From assembly GCF_023674465.1 (NCBI RefSeq), contig NZ_CP098400.1, positions 1,350,801 to 1,414,800 on the forward strand: a stretch of DNA of 64,000 nucleotides, written 5' to 3'. Origin of the DNA: Xiashengella succiniciproducens. Its GTDB lineage: Bacteria; Bacteroidota; Bacteroidia; Bacteroidales; Marinilabiliaceae. Both the position numbers and the translations under genes were made by a program. Shown here in pieces: positions 57,437 through 64,000 of this stretch (positions are counted from its first letter, which is position 1; each line of letters begins with the position of its first letter). A model generated the notes under the pieces. The model was not told where the DNA came from, made no database searches, and saw only the letters and a list, made by a program, of their open reading frames with translations.

Positions 57437-59101
57437 TTAAGCAAGTTGATAAGAATAGATTTCGATTTTTAGATGAACATGCTTACGAAAATTCCATATT
57501 CCTTTTTGGATTTTTGCATATAGGGGTTCAAACAAGAAGAAAATTGCATTTTGGAGTACTGTTTTTGAAACACACGCACCTTTGCCTATGATTTTTCTTA
57601 AGTTATGAGCAATAGCTATCAGGCCAAACTCGATTTCAACTTTCTTAAGGCCTTTCAGTGTAAATCTGGTGAACTTGTTGTTGTGTTTTATTTGTCCAAA
57701 CACTGCTTCCGGTTCTATTGGGCGTCTACTTCTGTGATATAGGCCCTGTTCACTTAATAGCTGTTCCCTGGCCTTCTTTTTTAGGATCCTTAACCTGTGA
57801 TTGATCTCTATTATTCGATTACCGGTAGCTTGAAAACAAAGTCCGCGCAACGGGCATCCAGTACAGTTTTGCGCTTGATAACGTGTCACCTTTGATACAT
57901 ACCCATTCTCAGAAGTCACTTTTCTTTCACCTTTATTGGTCATATGCTGTCCCATCGGGCATACATAATAATCTTCATGTTCGTTGTAATATAGGTTTTG
58001 GCTTAGAAATGCATTCTTTTTAAATGCTCTTTTCTGTTCTTTGTGGAAGTAGTTGTACTTGACAAAGTACTCTATATTATTTGCTTCCAGGTATTCATAA
58101 TTCTCCTCGCTTCCGTAGCCGGCGTCTGCAACGACCGTAGAGCTATGACTTCCATATTGGTTTTTAAATCCCTCCAGATGACACTTTAATGTTCTTGTAT
58201 CACCTGGGGTTTGATGGATACTGTAATGGGTAATAATCTGGTTCTCTGTACTAATCTGAGGATTATAAGCTGGTTTCAACTGCCCATTCTTCATATGATC
58301 TTCTTTCATTCGCATGAAAGTAGCATCCTCGTCTGTCTTGCTAAAACTGTTGCGATCACCCAGAGTGTCAAGTTGCTTCTCGTATTTCTCCAACCGTGGC
58401 AGGTGTTCCTCCTGTAATTGCTTTAGTTGCTTAGATGTGGACTTATTTGTATCCTTAAGCCTGGTGTTAAGCTCAGCTATTTTGCTTTTTAATAAATCTG
58501 AGTCTATTGATTGGGGCAAATCTTCTTTGTTGAGAGTTTTTGAGTCCTCTTTAATTTGACTATCAATATCTTTAAGAATACTCCTTATCCTTTCTTCCAG
58601 TTTTGCTTTGTTTTTCTCAACTGTGCCTCGCCATACAAAGGTGTACCTGTTTGAGGTAGCTTCTATTTTTGTTCCATCAACATACTGTACCTGAAGACTC
58701 ACAAACCCCATACCATGCAGTAATCTAACTACTTCTGCAAAGATGGTCTTAATTTCTCCCTGCAAACGGGTACTCCTAAAATAATTGATTGTTCTAAAGT
58801 CTGGAACACAGCCCTTTGATAACCAGATAAAATGAATATTCTCTTGTAAAGCCTTTTCAATCTTTCTGCACGAAAATATGTTGTTTAAATAACTGTAGAA
58901 CAGTATTTTAACCATCATTCTTGGATGAAAACTGCTAGCACCACCACCTTTGTATTTATTTAGTATAGAAGAGATATCCAGTTGATCTACAACCTTATCA
59001 ACCAGACGAACTGGATGGTCTGCTGGTATGCGATCCAAGAGGTTTTCAGGGAATAACTGAGCTTGATTGTTTGGAAGCTCTTTGAAAACAACTTTTTTCA
59101 T
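57437..59101 (-). CDS. IS1182-family transposase
   Basis: 554 aa. N-terminal DUF772-type domain ([28 protein letters not shown], then [19 protein letters not shown] and [19 protein letters not shown]), first Asp in [18 protein letters not shown], a long coiled linker (about 165-270), second Asp in [17 protein letters not shown], a cysteine-bearing segment ([12 protein letters not shown]) and the final Glu region [18 protein letters not shown]. Intact frame. Confidence 0.95.
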   Translation of the reverse strand: MKKVVFKELPNNQAQLFPENLLDRIPADHPVRLVDKVVDQLDISSILNKYKGGGASSFHPRMMVKILFYSYLNNIFSCRKIEKALQENIHFIWLSKGCVPDFRTINYFRSTRLQGEIKTIFAEVVRLLHGMGFVSLQVQYVDGTKIEATSNRYTFVWRGTVEKNKAKLEERIRSILKDIDSQIKEDSKTLNKEDLPQSIDSDLLKSKIAELNTRLKDTNKSTSKQLKQLQEEHLPRLEKYEKQLDTLGDRNSFSKTDEDATFMRMKEDHMKNGQLKPAYNPQISTENQIITHYSIHQTPGDTRTLKCHLEGFKNQYGSHSSTVVADAGYGSEENYEYLEANNIEYFVKYNYFHKEQKRAFKKNAFLSQNLYYNEHEDYYVCPMGQHMTNKGERKVTSENGYVSKVTRYQAQNCTGCPLRGLCFQATGNRIIEINHRLRILKKKAREQLLSEQGLYHRSRRPIEPEAVFGQIKHNNKFTRFTLKGLKKVEIEFGLIAIAHNLRKIIGKGACVSKTVLQNAIFFLFEPLYAKIQKGIWNFRKHVHLKIEIYSYQLA

Positions 59102-59180
59102 TATGGATTGATTTATAGCATTAATATACTATATATCAATTATATAACCAACTTTTTCAGGAAGAAAATCAAACAAAAAA

Positions 59181-59215
59181 AGAGACTGCCTAATCTTTTT
59201 AGACAGCCTCTTTTT
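59181..59215 (+). terminator. Hairpin at the right end of the IS1182 element
   Basis: agagactgcct...agacagcctc paired at 8 of 10 outer positions, then TTTTT. It lies directly before the group II intron start and is a plausible intron target of the terminator type. Confidence 0.65.
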
Positions 59216-59616
59216 ATTGTGTGCCGTGCATGGTAAATAACTTGGTGGTGCAAGTCCACTATGGGGGTCCATAATCGCCAACCATTAGCTAAGGACAAGG
59301 GTATCCATCGCGAGGTGGAATCTGAAGGAAGTCTACGGCAAAATCCTGCCCCGAGGAACACGAATCATATCAGGCACAACCGGTGGGATGAGACTGCAAA
59401 ACAAGTCAAAGTCTAAAGATTATGCGGACACCGGAGTGTAAATATGGCGGGGATATGGGATGAAGGTTATTTATCTTACCACGGGAGGTCTCATGGACGT
59501 GTGGAAACAGCGTATGAAGCACGGAGTAAAGCTTGCCATGAGAAGTCAGCAGAAGCCATAGTACCACTAAACTCCTCAAAGTGGGAAGGGCAGAACCTTG
59601 ATTGAGTGAGAAGTAA

Positions 59617-61044
59617 ATGAGGATTACCAACATGAAGGAAAGAAAGCAGAAAATCTTTGCATCATCAAAGACCTGTCCACAGAAAGATAGGACGGCATCC
59701 GACGGATATGTGGAAGGGCAGACCTTCATTTGGATAACTGAAAACAACCTCACCACCAATGATTATCGTTTAGGAAACGGATTATTAGAGCATATCCTGT
59801 CCCCCTCAAACCTGAACAGCGCTTACAAACAAGTAAAGCGCAATAAAGGAGCGGGTGGAGTAGACAAGATGGAGGTAGAGTCTTTAAAGGACTATCTTGT
59901 AGATAACAAGGATAGACTAATACAATCCATCCAACAGGGGAAATACCGCCCCAATCCGGTAAGGCGGGTTTTAATACCCAAAGAAAACGGAAAACAGCGC
60001 CAGTTGGGCATCCCCACAGTCGTGGATAGAGTGATCCAACAAAGCATCGCGCAAAAACTGACCTCCATTTACGAGCCTCAGTTCTCATCTCACAGTTATG
60101 GATTTAGACCTAAACGGAACGCTCATGGCGCCCTTCGTAAGTGTCGGGACTACATTACCCAGGGTTATGTTTACGCAGTGGATATAGACCTGGAGCGGTA
60201 CTTTGATACCGTTAATCACAGCAAGTTGATAGAGATACTATCGCGTACCATTAAAGATGGGCGGGTGGTGTCACTTATCCACAAGTACCTAAATGCTGGA
60301 GTAATGGATGAAGACCACTATGAAGAAACCCATGAGGGCGTACCGCAAGGAGGACCACTAAGTCCTCTGCTGGGAAATATCCTACTGAACGAGTTGGACC
60401 GAGAACTCGAAAGCAGAGGTCATAAATTTGTACGCTATGCTGACGATATGGTCATACTCTGTAAGAGCCGGCGAAGCGCCCATCGGACGATGAAAAGCAT
60501 CGTTTCATTTATAGAAGAAAAGCTTTTCTTGACAGTCAATCGGGACAAAAGCCAAGTGGCACACGTAAAGGATGTTAAATTTCTTGGCTATACCTTCTAT
60601 CGCTATAGAGGTGAAGGAAGGCTGAGGATACACCCCAAAAGTGTGGAAAAGATGAAAGCTAAAATTAAAAGGCTAACATCGAGAAGCAACGGATGGGGCA
60701 ACGAGCGCAGGAAGGAAGCATTAAGTCAATATATTAAGGGCTGGGTGCAATACTTCAAACTGGCCGATATGCAAAAGCTACTGATAAAAACGGATGCGTG
60801 GTACCGCCGACGGCTACGAATGGTAATCTGGAAACAATGGAAACGGATCAAAACCAAAGTGGCCAATCTTATAAAGCTGGGTATAAATAAATACAAAGCT
60901 TACGAGTGGGCGAACACAAGGAAAGGCTACTGGCATATAGCAAATAGCTTTATCCTATCCAGAACTGTCACAGACCAGCGGCTGCGTTTGGCCGGATACG
61001 TTTTCTTATCGGATTATTACAAAGCGGTAAGAGTTGAATATTAA
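59617..61044 (+). CDS. ltrA: Group II intron reverse transcriptase/maturase
   Basis: 475 aa. RT blocks in order: AYKQVKRNKGAGGVDKMEVE (RT1), RRVLIPKENGKQRQLGIPTVVDRVIQQ (RT2), SYGFRPKRNAHGAL (RT3), VYAVDIDLERYFDTVNH (RT4), GVPQGGPLSPLLGNILLNELD (RT5 start), KFVRYADDMVIL with the catalytic YADD (RT5) and FLGYTFY (RT6/7). A maturase X domain (about 360-450) follows. No HNH endonuclease domain is seen at the C-terminus. Frame intact. Confidence 0.95.
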   Translation: MRITNMKERKQKIFASSKTCPQKDRTASDGYVEGQTFIWITENNLTTNDYRLGNGLLEHILSPSNLNSAYKQVKRNKGAGGVDKMEVESLKDYLVDNKDRLIQSIQQGKYRPNPVRRVLIPKENGKQRQLGIPTVVDRVIQQSIAQKLTSIYEPQFSSHSYGFRPKRNAHGALRKCRDYITQGYVYAVDIDLERYFDTVNHSKLIEILSRTIKDGRVVSLIHKYLNAGVMDEDHYEETHEGVPQGGPLSPLLGNILLNELDRELESRGHKFVRYADDMVILCKSRRSAHRTMKSIVSFIEEKLFLTVNRDKSQVAHVKDVKFLGYTFYRYRGEGRLRIHPKSVEKMKAKIKRLTSRSNGWGNERRKEALSQYIKGWVQYFKLADMQKLLIKTDAWYRRRLRMVIWKQWKRIKTKVANLIKLGINKYKAYEWANTRKGYWHIANSFILSRTVTDQRLRLAGYVFLSDYYKAVRVEY

Positions 61045-61047
61045 GGA

Positions 61048-61080
61048 ACCGCCGTATACGAGAACCGTACGTACGGTGGT
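61048..61080 (+). ncRNA. Group II intron domain V
   Basis: A 33-nt hairpin: accgccgtat pairs with gtacggtggt, with a 2-nt bulge on the 3' side. The catalytic triad position reads C-G-C (61050-61052) instead of the commoner AGC. Confidence 0.85.
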
Positions 61081-61131
61081 GGGAGAGGACGAAACGGGAA
61101 TTAATCCCGTTTCTCCTACTCGATTTATGAT

Positions 61132-61162
61132 TTTGAAGTCTCGCTATGATGCCCTATTTTTG
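61132..61162 (+). promoter_or_regulatory. aroC promoter just downstream of the intron
   Basis: TTTG (61132-61135), exactly 19 nt, TATTTTTG (61155-61162), a full consensus match. It starts 8 to 13 bases after the estimated intron end, so the insertion has left the promoter whole. Confidence 0.8.
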
Positions 61163-61188
61163 ACAAACTACAACATAAACTATTGATA

Positions 61189-62265
61189 ATGGCTGGAAAT
61201 TCATTTGGAACACTATACAAGCTGACTTCATTTGGTGAGTCCCATGGTAGGGGCATTGGCGGTATCATTGAGGGGGTAGCACCCGGTTTGGTACTGGATA
61301 TGGACTTTATTCAAGGTGAACTTGATAGAAGGCGTCCGGGTCAGTCCAGGATTACAACGCCCCGTGATGAAAGCGACAAGGTAGAATTTATCTCCGGTCA
61401 CATGGACCATGTGGCAACCGGGACCCCTCTGGCTTTTGCTGTTTGGAACAAGGACCAGCGTTCAGGTGATTACGACAATCTGAAGGATATCTTCAGGCCT
61501 TCACATGCTGACTATACATATGAGGCTAAATATGGTGTGCGTGACCATAGGGGAGGGGGCCGTAGTTCTGCTCGTGAGACTATAGCCAGAGTAGTTGCCG
61601 GAGCCGTTGCCAAGCTCATGTTAAGGCAATATGGCGTTAGTATTCAGGCCTATGTGTCTCAGGTGGGTATGTTGAAACTTGAAAAGGACTACAGAGAGCT
61701 TGATCTCAGTGTTGCAGAAAGCAATATAGTAAGGTGTCCTGACCCTGTTTTGGCTGAAAAGATGGTTGAGTATATTGACGGAATCAGAGTTAACCATGAT
61801 TCAGTTGGAGGAATAGTTACCTGTATAATAAAGAATGCACCTGTAGGGCTAGGAGATCCGGTGTTTGACAAGCTTCACGCAAGGTTGGGCCAGGCAATGC
61901 TAAGCATCAATGCTGTCAAGGGCTTTGAGTATGGTTCAGGCTTTGGTGCAGCCGAGATGCTGGGTTCACAGCATAATGACGAATTTTATACTGAGGGTGG
62001 CAAGGTAAGATCCAGAACCAACAATTCAGGCGGTATTCAGGGCGGTATATCCAATGGCGAAGATATATATTTCAGTGTAGCCTTCAAGCCTGTAGCAACA
62101 ATACTAAAAGATCAGAATACAGTAGATAAGTCGGGCAATGAAGTCGTAATGAAAGCTCGGGGCAGACATGATCCCTGTGTAGTACCGAGAGCTGTGCCCA
62201 TTGTAGAGGCTATGGCAGCGATGGTATTGGCCGATTGTGTGCTGATTAATAAGTCATACAGATAG
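61189..62265 (+). CDS. aroC: Chorismate synthase
   Basis: 358 aa from the ATG at 61189. A TTG six bases upstream is not needed. Makes chorismate from EPSP with reduced FMN, the last shikimate-pathway step. The N-terminal signature [18 protein letters not shown] (about 16-33), [14 protein letters not shown], the histidine [15 protein letters not shown] and the FMN region [18 protein letters not shown] are all present. Single copy here, alone on its promoter. Confidence 0.97.
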   Translation: MAGNSFGTLYKLTSFGESHGRGIGGIIEGVAPGLVLDMDFIQGELDRRRPGQSRITTPRDESDKVEFISGHMDHVATGTPLAFAVWNKDQRSGDYDNLKDIFRPSHADYTYEAKYGVRDHRGGGRSSARETIARVVAGAVAKLMLRQYGVSIQAYVSQVGMLKLEKDYRELDLSVAESNIVRCPDPVLAEKMVEYIDGIRVNHDSVGGIVTCIIKNAPVGLGDPVFDKLHARLGQAMLSINAVKGFEYGSGFGAAEMLGSQHNDEFYTEGGKVRSRTNNSGGIQGGISNGEDIYFSVAFKPVATILKDQNTVDKSGNEVVMKARGRHDPCVVPRAVPIVEAMAAMVLADCVLINKSYR

Positions 62266-62398
62266 TTGGTATGGTGGGATAGTATGTAGGTGAGGAAGAG
62301 CACTATCAGCTCTCTTATATGGGGCTTGCAGAAGGGAATAATTGAAGATTTTTCCTTGCAACAAAAAATAGTTTTTATACATTTGCACAGTCAATTTT
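62266..62398 (+). promoter_or_regulatory. Leader region of tRNA-Pro
   Basis: About 130 bases between aroC and the tRNA. It contains the tRNA promoter: TTG (62356-62358), 19 nt, TACATTTG (62378-62385). A weak stem around gagcactatcagctc (62298-62313) follows aroC. No gene seen. Confidence 0.65.
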
Positions 62399-62475
62399 CG
62401 GGGTGTAGCGCAGCCCGGTAGCGCACTACGTTCGGGACGTAGGGGTCGGAAGTTCGAATCTTCTCACCCCGACCA
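62399..62475 (+). tRNA. tRNA-Pro (anticodon CGG)
   Basis: 77 nt with encoded CCA. Acceptor cggggtg (62399-62405) pairs with caccccg (62465-62471), with discriminator A and CCA 62473-62475. D arm with the AGCGCAGCCCGGTAGCGC segment, anticodon stem ctacg/cgtag and loop ttcggga giving anticodon CGG (decodes CCG), T arm with ggttcgaat-type loop (gttcgaatc). Confidence 0.95.
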
Positions 62476-62494
62476 AAAGGACTTTAAATAACAG

Positions 62495-62530
62495 CAAACG
62501 CCTGTAAATCTAATGATTTACAGGCGTTTG
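62495..62530 (+). terminator. Perfect 16-bp hairpin after tRNA-Pro
   Basis: Arms caaacgcctgtaaatc (62495-62510) and gatttacaggcgtttg (62515-62530), loop taat, followed by tgattttat. Likely terminates the tRNA transcript. Confidence 0.75.
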
Positions 62531-62630
62531 TGATTTTATAAGATTTAAATGACAGTTATTTATATTGTTAATTTCATTAACATTTCATAATATTATTTTT
62601 GATTTGAGTTTGGATTGGTTCACTAACTAA

Positions 62631-62651
62631 ATATAGACAATTTGTCTATAT
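62631..62651. repeat. 21-bp perfect palindrome upstream of the lipoprotein gene
   Basis: Two 10-bp arms, atatagacaa and ttgtctatat, around one central T. Length and spacing fit a dimeric operator; no regulator is known. Confidence 0.7.
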
Positions 62652-62725
62652 CATCGTTAAATCAAGCACTTATAAACTGATTTTACTAATCATATAATAC
62701 TCATAAACGCAATTGCACCTATTTT

Positions 62726-62742
62726 GGTGTTGTAAAGCATTG
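62726..62742. repeat. Inverted half-site upstream of the lipoprotein gene
   Basis: The 16-nt core gtgttgtaaagcattg (62727-62742 approximately) is the reverse complement of caacgctttacaacac (63462-63477) with one mismatch, so the gene is bracketed by inverted copies. Confidence 0.7.
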
Positions 62743-62762
62743 AAAGAAACCAACGAACTAAC

Positions 62763-63461
62763 ATGAAACAAATAATAGGATTAGCAATATTGACTCTTTT
62801 ATTTTCAAGTTGTTCTAATATGATTTTAGGAAAATATAGGATGAGTATTATGCCACCATATTTAGACTATACATTTGGAATTAATAGATTCACACATTAT
62901 GTAAATGGAGATGTTTATGGAGAATTTGGAAAAGGAACATATTCAATAGAAAATGATACTTTGACATTGAATTTTATCGATTTGAAAAACAATGAGACAA
63001 TTGTTTCTATTCGGGTTGATTCTGCAAAACAAGATAAGTTTCATTACAATTTTAGGATAGTTGATAAGGATTCAAAAGACACCTTTATTGGGGCGAATGT
63101 AGTCATATATAATAGTAAAGATTCCATTATAAATGAAGGAATGACAAATTATGATGGAGAACTTGTTTTGACAGGAGAACAACGAGCAGACAAAATAATA
63201 GTATCATATATTGGATACGATGAAATAACAATAACGGATAAATTTGGATATACTAATACTATATATATTGAATGGAATAGTGATTGGTTAAGGAAAATTG
63301 GAGAATCAACAAAAAAATATCAGGTATTAGAAAAAAACAGAAATATAATAAGATTGAGAAACTTAAATAATGATACTATAAGTTTGATTCGAAAGAGATT
63401 AAGTAAAAAATTAGATAAAGGAAAAATAACAAGAGAGAAATTTATAAAAAAGATTGAATAA
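62763..63461 (+). CDS. Hypothetical lipoprotein in the AT-rich tail
   Basis: 232 aa, no function assigned. Lipobox LLFSSC (Cys about residue 17) follows a typical signal helix. The middle (about 95-160: YNFRIVDKDSKDTFIGANVVIYNSKD... VSYIGYDEITI) looks like a carboxypeptidase-like/CNA-B-type beta-sandwich. A basic, Lys/Arg-rich C-terminus follows (about 180-232). Base and codon use is far more A/T-rich than the genes to the left, a sign of recent transfer. Its TAA stop is the first base triplet of the attC-like hairpin element. Confidence 0.8.
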   Translation: MKQIIGLAILTLLFSSCSNMILGKYRMSIMPPYLDYTFGINRFTHYVNGDVYGEFGKGTYSIENDTLTLNFIDLKNNETIVSIRVDSAKQDKFHYNFRIVDKDSKDTFIGANVVIYNSKDSIINEGMTNYDGELVLTGEQRADKIIVSYIGYDEITITDKFGYTNTIYIEWNSDWLRKIGESTKKYQVLEKNRNIIRLRNLNNDTISLIRKRLSKKLDKGKITREKFIKKIE

Positions 63462-63600
63462 CAACGCTTTACAACACACAATATAAAACAGTTGGGGTTC
63501 AGTGGTTTGCAAGGGTTTGGTTCTCGCGCCAGCATTTTCCTCGGTGGATACAGACGCAGCCCGAAAACCCAACCGTTTCATATTGTCAAACGTTGTGCCG
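63459..63600 (+). other. attC-like imperfect hairpin between two cassette-like genes
   Basis: About 140 bases. The 5' arm (63459-63499, starting TAACAACGC at the stop codon) pairs imperfectly with the 3' arm (63564-63596, ending CGTTGT): ACAACG/CGTTGT, AATAT/ATATT, AAAC/GTTT and GTTGGG/CCCAAC correspond in order. The layout (TAACAAC start overlapping the stop, GTTG-type end, long folded middle) resembles an integron attC site, but the R' box GTTGTGC departs from GTTRRRY at one position. It could also be a Bacteroidota dispersed repeat. Confidence 0.5.
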
Positions 63601-63633
63601 CATACTAGAAAAGACCTGCAATGATGTAAATAA

Positions 63634-64000
63634 ATGAAAAAAACTCCTGATAGAAAATATAGACTTCAATCTGCAAAGGATTGGATAAAAACATATTCAG
63701 GGAATAATATTGTTAAGGGATATTCAAAAAAGTACTCCGTTGACAAAATTTGTGCAGTTAAAGAATTAAGATTGCTAGGATTTAAAATTTCGGATGAATA
63801 TGAAAGACAGTTGCGTCAATCTATGGAATCACTTAAACAGCAAAGACTTGCATTTAAGAAAAAGCGAGAGAATGAATTAAATGCCTTTTGTGAAATTGAA
63901 AGTGATGAGCATTTTGCAATGATTATTGGGTATACAAGCGGAGGATATCCTTATGGAGTAACCCACGAAGAAATGGAACAAAAAGATATTGAAAAGGAAT
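63634..64000 (+). CDS. Hypothetical protein, 3' end beyond window
   Basis: At least 122 aa from the ATG at 63634, frame open to the window end. It begins KKTPDRKYRLQSAKDWIK and continues KGYSKKYSVDKICAVKELRLLGFKIS with a charged helical stretch (RQSMESLKQQRLAFKKKRENEL). No signal peptide, so probably cytoplasmic. The sequence is of a short, widespread unknown type; no function is assigned. It lies co-oriented directly after the attC-like element and shares the A/T-rich base use, so it looks like the next cassette. Confidence 0.7.
   Translation, partial: MKKTPDRKYRLQSAKDWIKTYSGNNIVKGYSKKYSVDKICAVKELRLLGFKISDEYERQLRQSMESLKQQRLAFKKKRENELNAFCEIESDEHFAMIIGYTSGGYPYGVTHEEMEQKDIEKE

Larger units (their letters stand above)
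57402..59210 (-). mobile_element. IS1182-family insertion sequence with hairpin ends
   Basis: About 1.81 kb, transposase on the minus strand. Both outer ends are imperfect stem-loops that also resemble each other: left gaggttgtcc...gggcaacctc (57402-57427) then T-run, right as complement gaggctgtct...ggcagtctc (59182-59210) then T-run. This fits IS1182-type ends that double as terminators. No matching target duplication was found, so the exact edges are uncertain. The left hairpin could instead be the slyD terminator. Confidence 0.75.
59219..61124 (+). mobile_element. Group II intron with reverse transcriptase
   Basis: About 1.9 kb. The 5' end begins gtgtgccgtgcatgg, matching the GUGYG rule, followed by the conserved leader with ggtggtgcaagtccacta and gcgaggtggaatctgaagg. 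The RT gene lies at 59617-61044. Domain V is at 61048-61080 and domain VI at about 61086-61116. The domain V triad reads CGC, as reported for group IIC. The 3' boundary is estimated (61119-61124). It sits just downstream of a terminator-like hairpin, the usual site of group IIC introns. Confidence 0.85.
62531..62762. other. AT-rich gap before the cassette-like gene
   Basis: About 230 bases with no gene. It contains a TATTTTTG box (62594-62601), a palindrome (atatagacaa, t, ttgtctatat at 62631-62651) and ggtgttgtaaagcattg (62726-62742), which is an inverted copy of the start of the hairpin element at 63462. Confidence 0.6.

Noticed and set aside
59406..60088. Minus-strand ORFs within the group II intron
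   Set aside because: They are antisense to the structured intron RNA and the RT gene.
62399..62475. tRNA-Pro as an integration site of a genomic island
   Set aside because: No direct repeat of the tRNA 3' end and no integrase are seen within the window; it may still hold beyond the edge.

Overview
The window looks like a chromosomal segment of an anaerobic or fermentative member of the Bacteroidota, probably Bacteroidales or a relative. The grounds are Bacteroidota-type promoters (TTTG, about 19 nt, TAnnTTTG), a TonB-dependent receptor with an N-terminal carboxypeptidase-like domain, a GH97 glucosidase, WbqC, a LytTR regulator, an A-type flavoprotein and a Na+-pumping methylmalonyl-CoA decarboxylase operon. 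No species is claimed.

Layout. 1-9.8 kb: end of argS, a PepSY membrane protein convergent with a TonB-dependent receptor, then ileS, a DksA-like gene and lspA in a row. 10-20 kb: a PgpH-type HD phosphohydrolase, an NlpC/P60 peptidase, a Nudix hydrolase, a five-gene minus-strand operon (SIS isomerase, phosphohexomutase, isochorismatase-like, LapA-like, WbqC-like), YjbQ, a HAD phosphatase, a B3/4 protein and a YycJ-type MBL hydrolase. 20-30 kb: a large TPR protein paired with an outer-membrane barrel, mltG, a SPOR lipoprotein, fprA with a co-translated membrane protein, an FtsE-like ATPase and an aminotransferase. 30-36.5 kb: methylmalonyl-CoA epimerase and the four decarboxylase subunits, then an SBF-like transporter and a ferredoxin reductase. 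36.5-53 kb: lolA, ftsK, a lipoprotein, argF, asnA, an LTA-synthase-like enzyme, HU, a LytTR regulator, a Pit transporter, a LysE exporter, GH97, a thioesterase and an SDR.

From 53.2 kb the window becomes a mobile-element landing zone. An IS4-family element (53223-54630, 11-bp target duplication) and an IS1380-family element (54641-56374, 5-bp duplication) lie back to back between the divergent SDR and YeaQ-like genes. The overlap of their target duplications shows that the IS4 element came second. After an SlyD-like isomerase come an IS1182-family element with hairpin ends and, only a few bases beyond its right-end hairpin, a group II intron with its reverse transcriptase. The aroC promoter begins just after the intron and is intact.

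The last 1.5 kb, beyond tRNA-Pro(CGG), is AT-rich and unlike the rest. It holds a small lipoprotein gene whose stop codon opens a 140-nt imperfect hairpin with attC-like layout, followed at once by another co-oriented ORF that runs off the window. This resembles a gene-cassette array, but no integrase is visible, and it is the part most worth following beyond the window edge.

How the genes work together: the core supports translation (argS, ileS, tRNA-Pro), envelope building and turnover (lspA, mltG, lolA, NlpC/P60, WbqC, LTA-synthase-like), chromosome segregation and cell division (ftsK, ftsE, HU), propionate-type energy metabolism coupled to Na+ (mce-mmdA-oadG-mmdC-mmdB), nitrogen assimilation (argF, asnA), phosphate uptake (Pit) and oxygen/NO defence (fprA).
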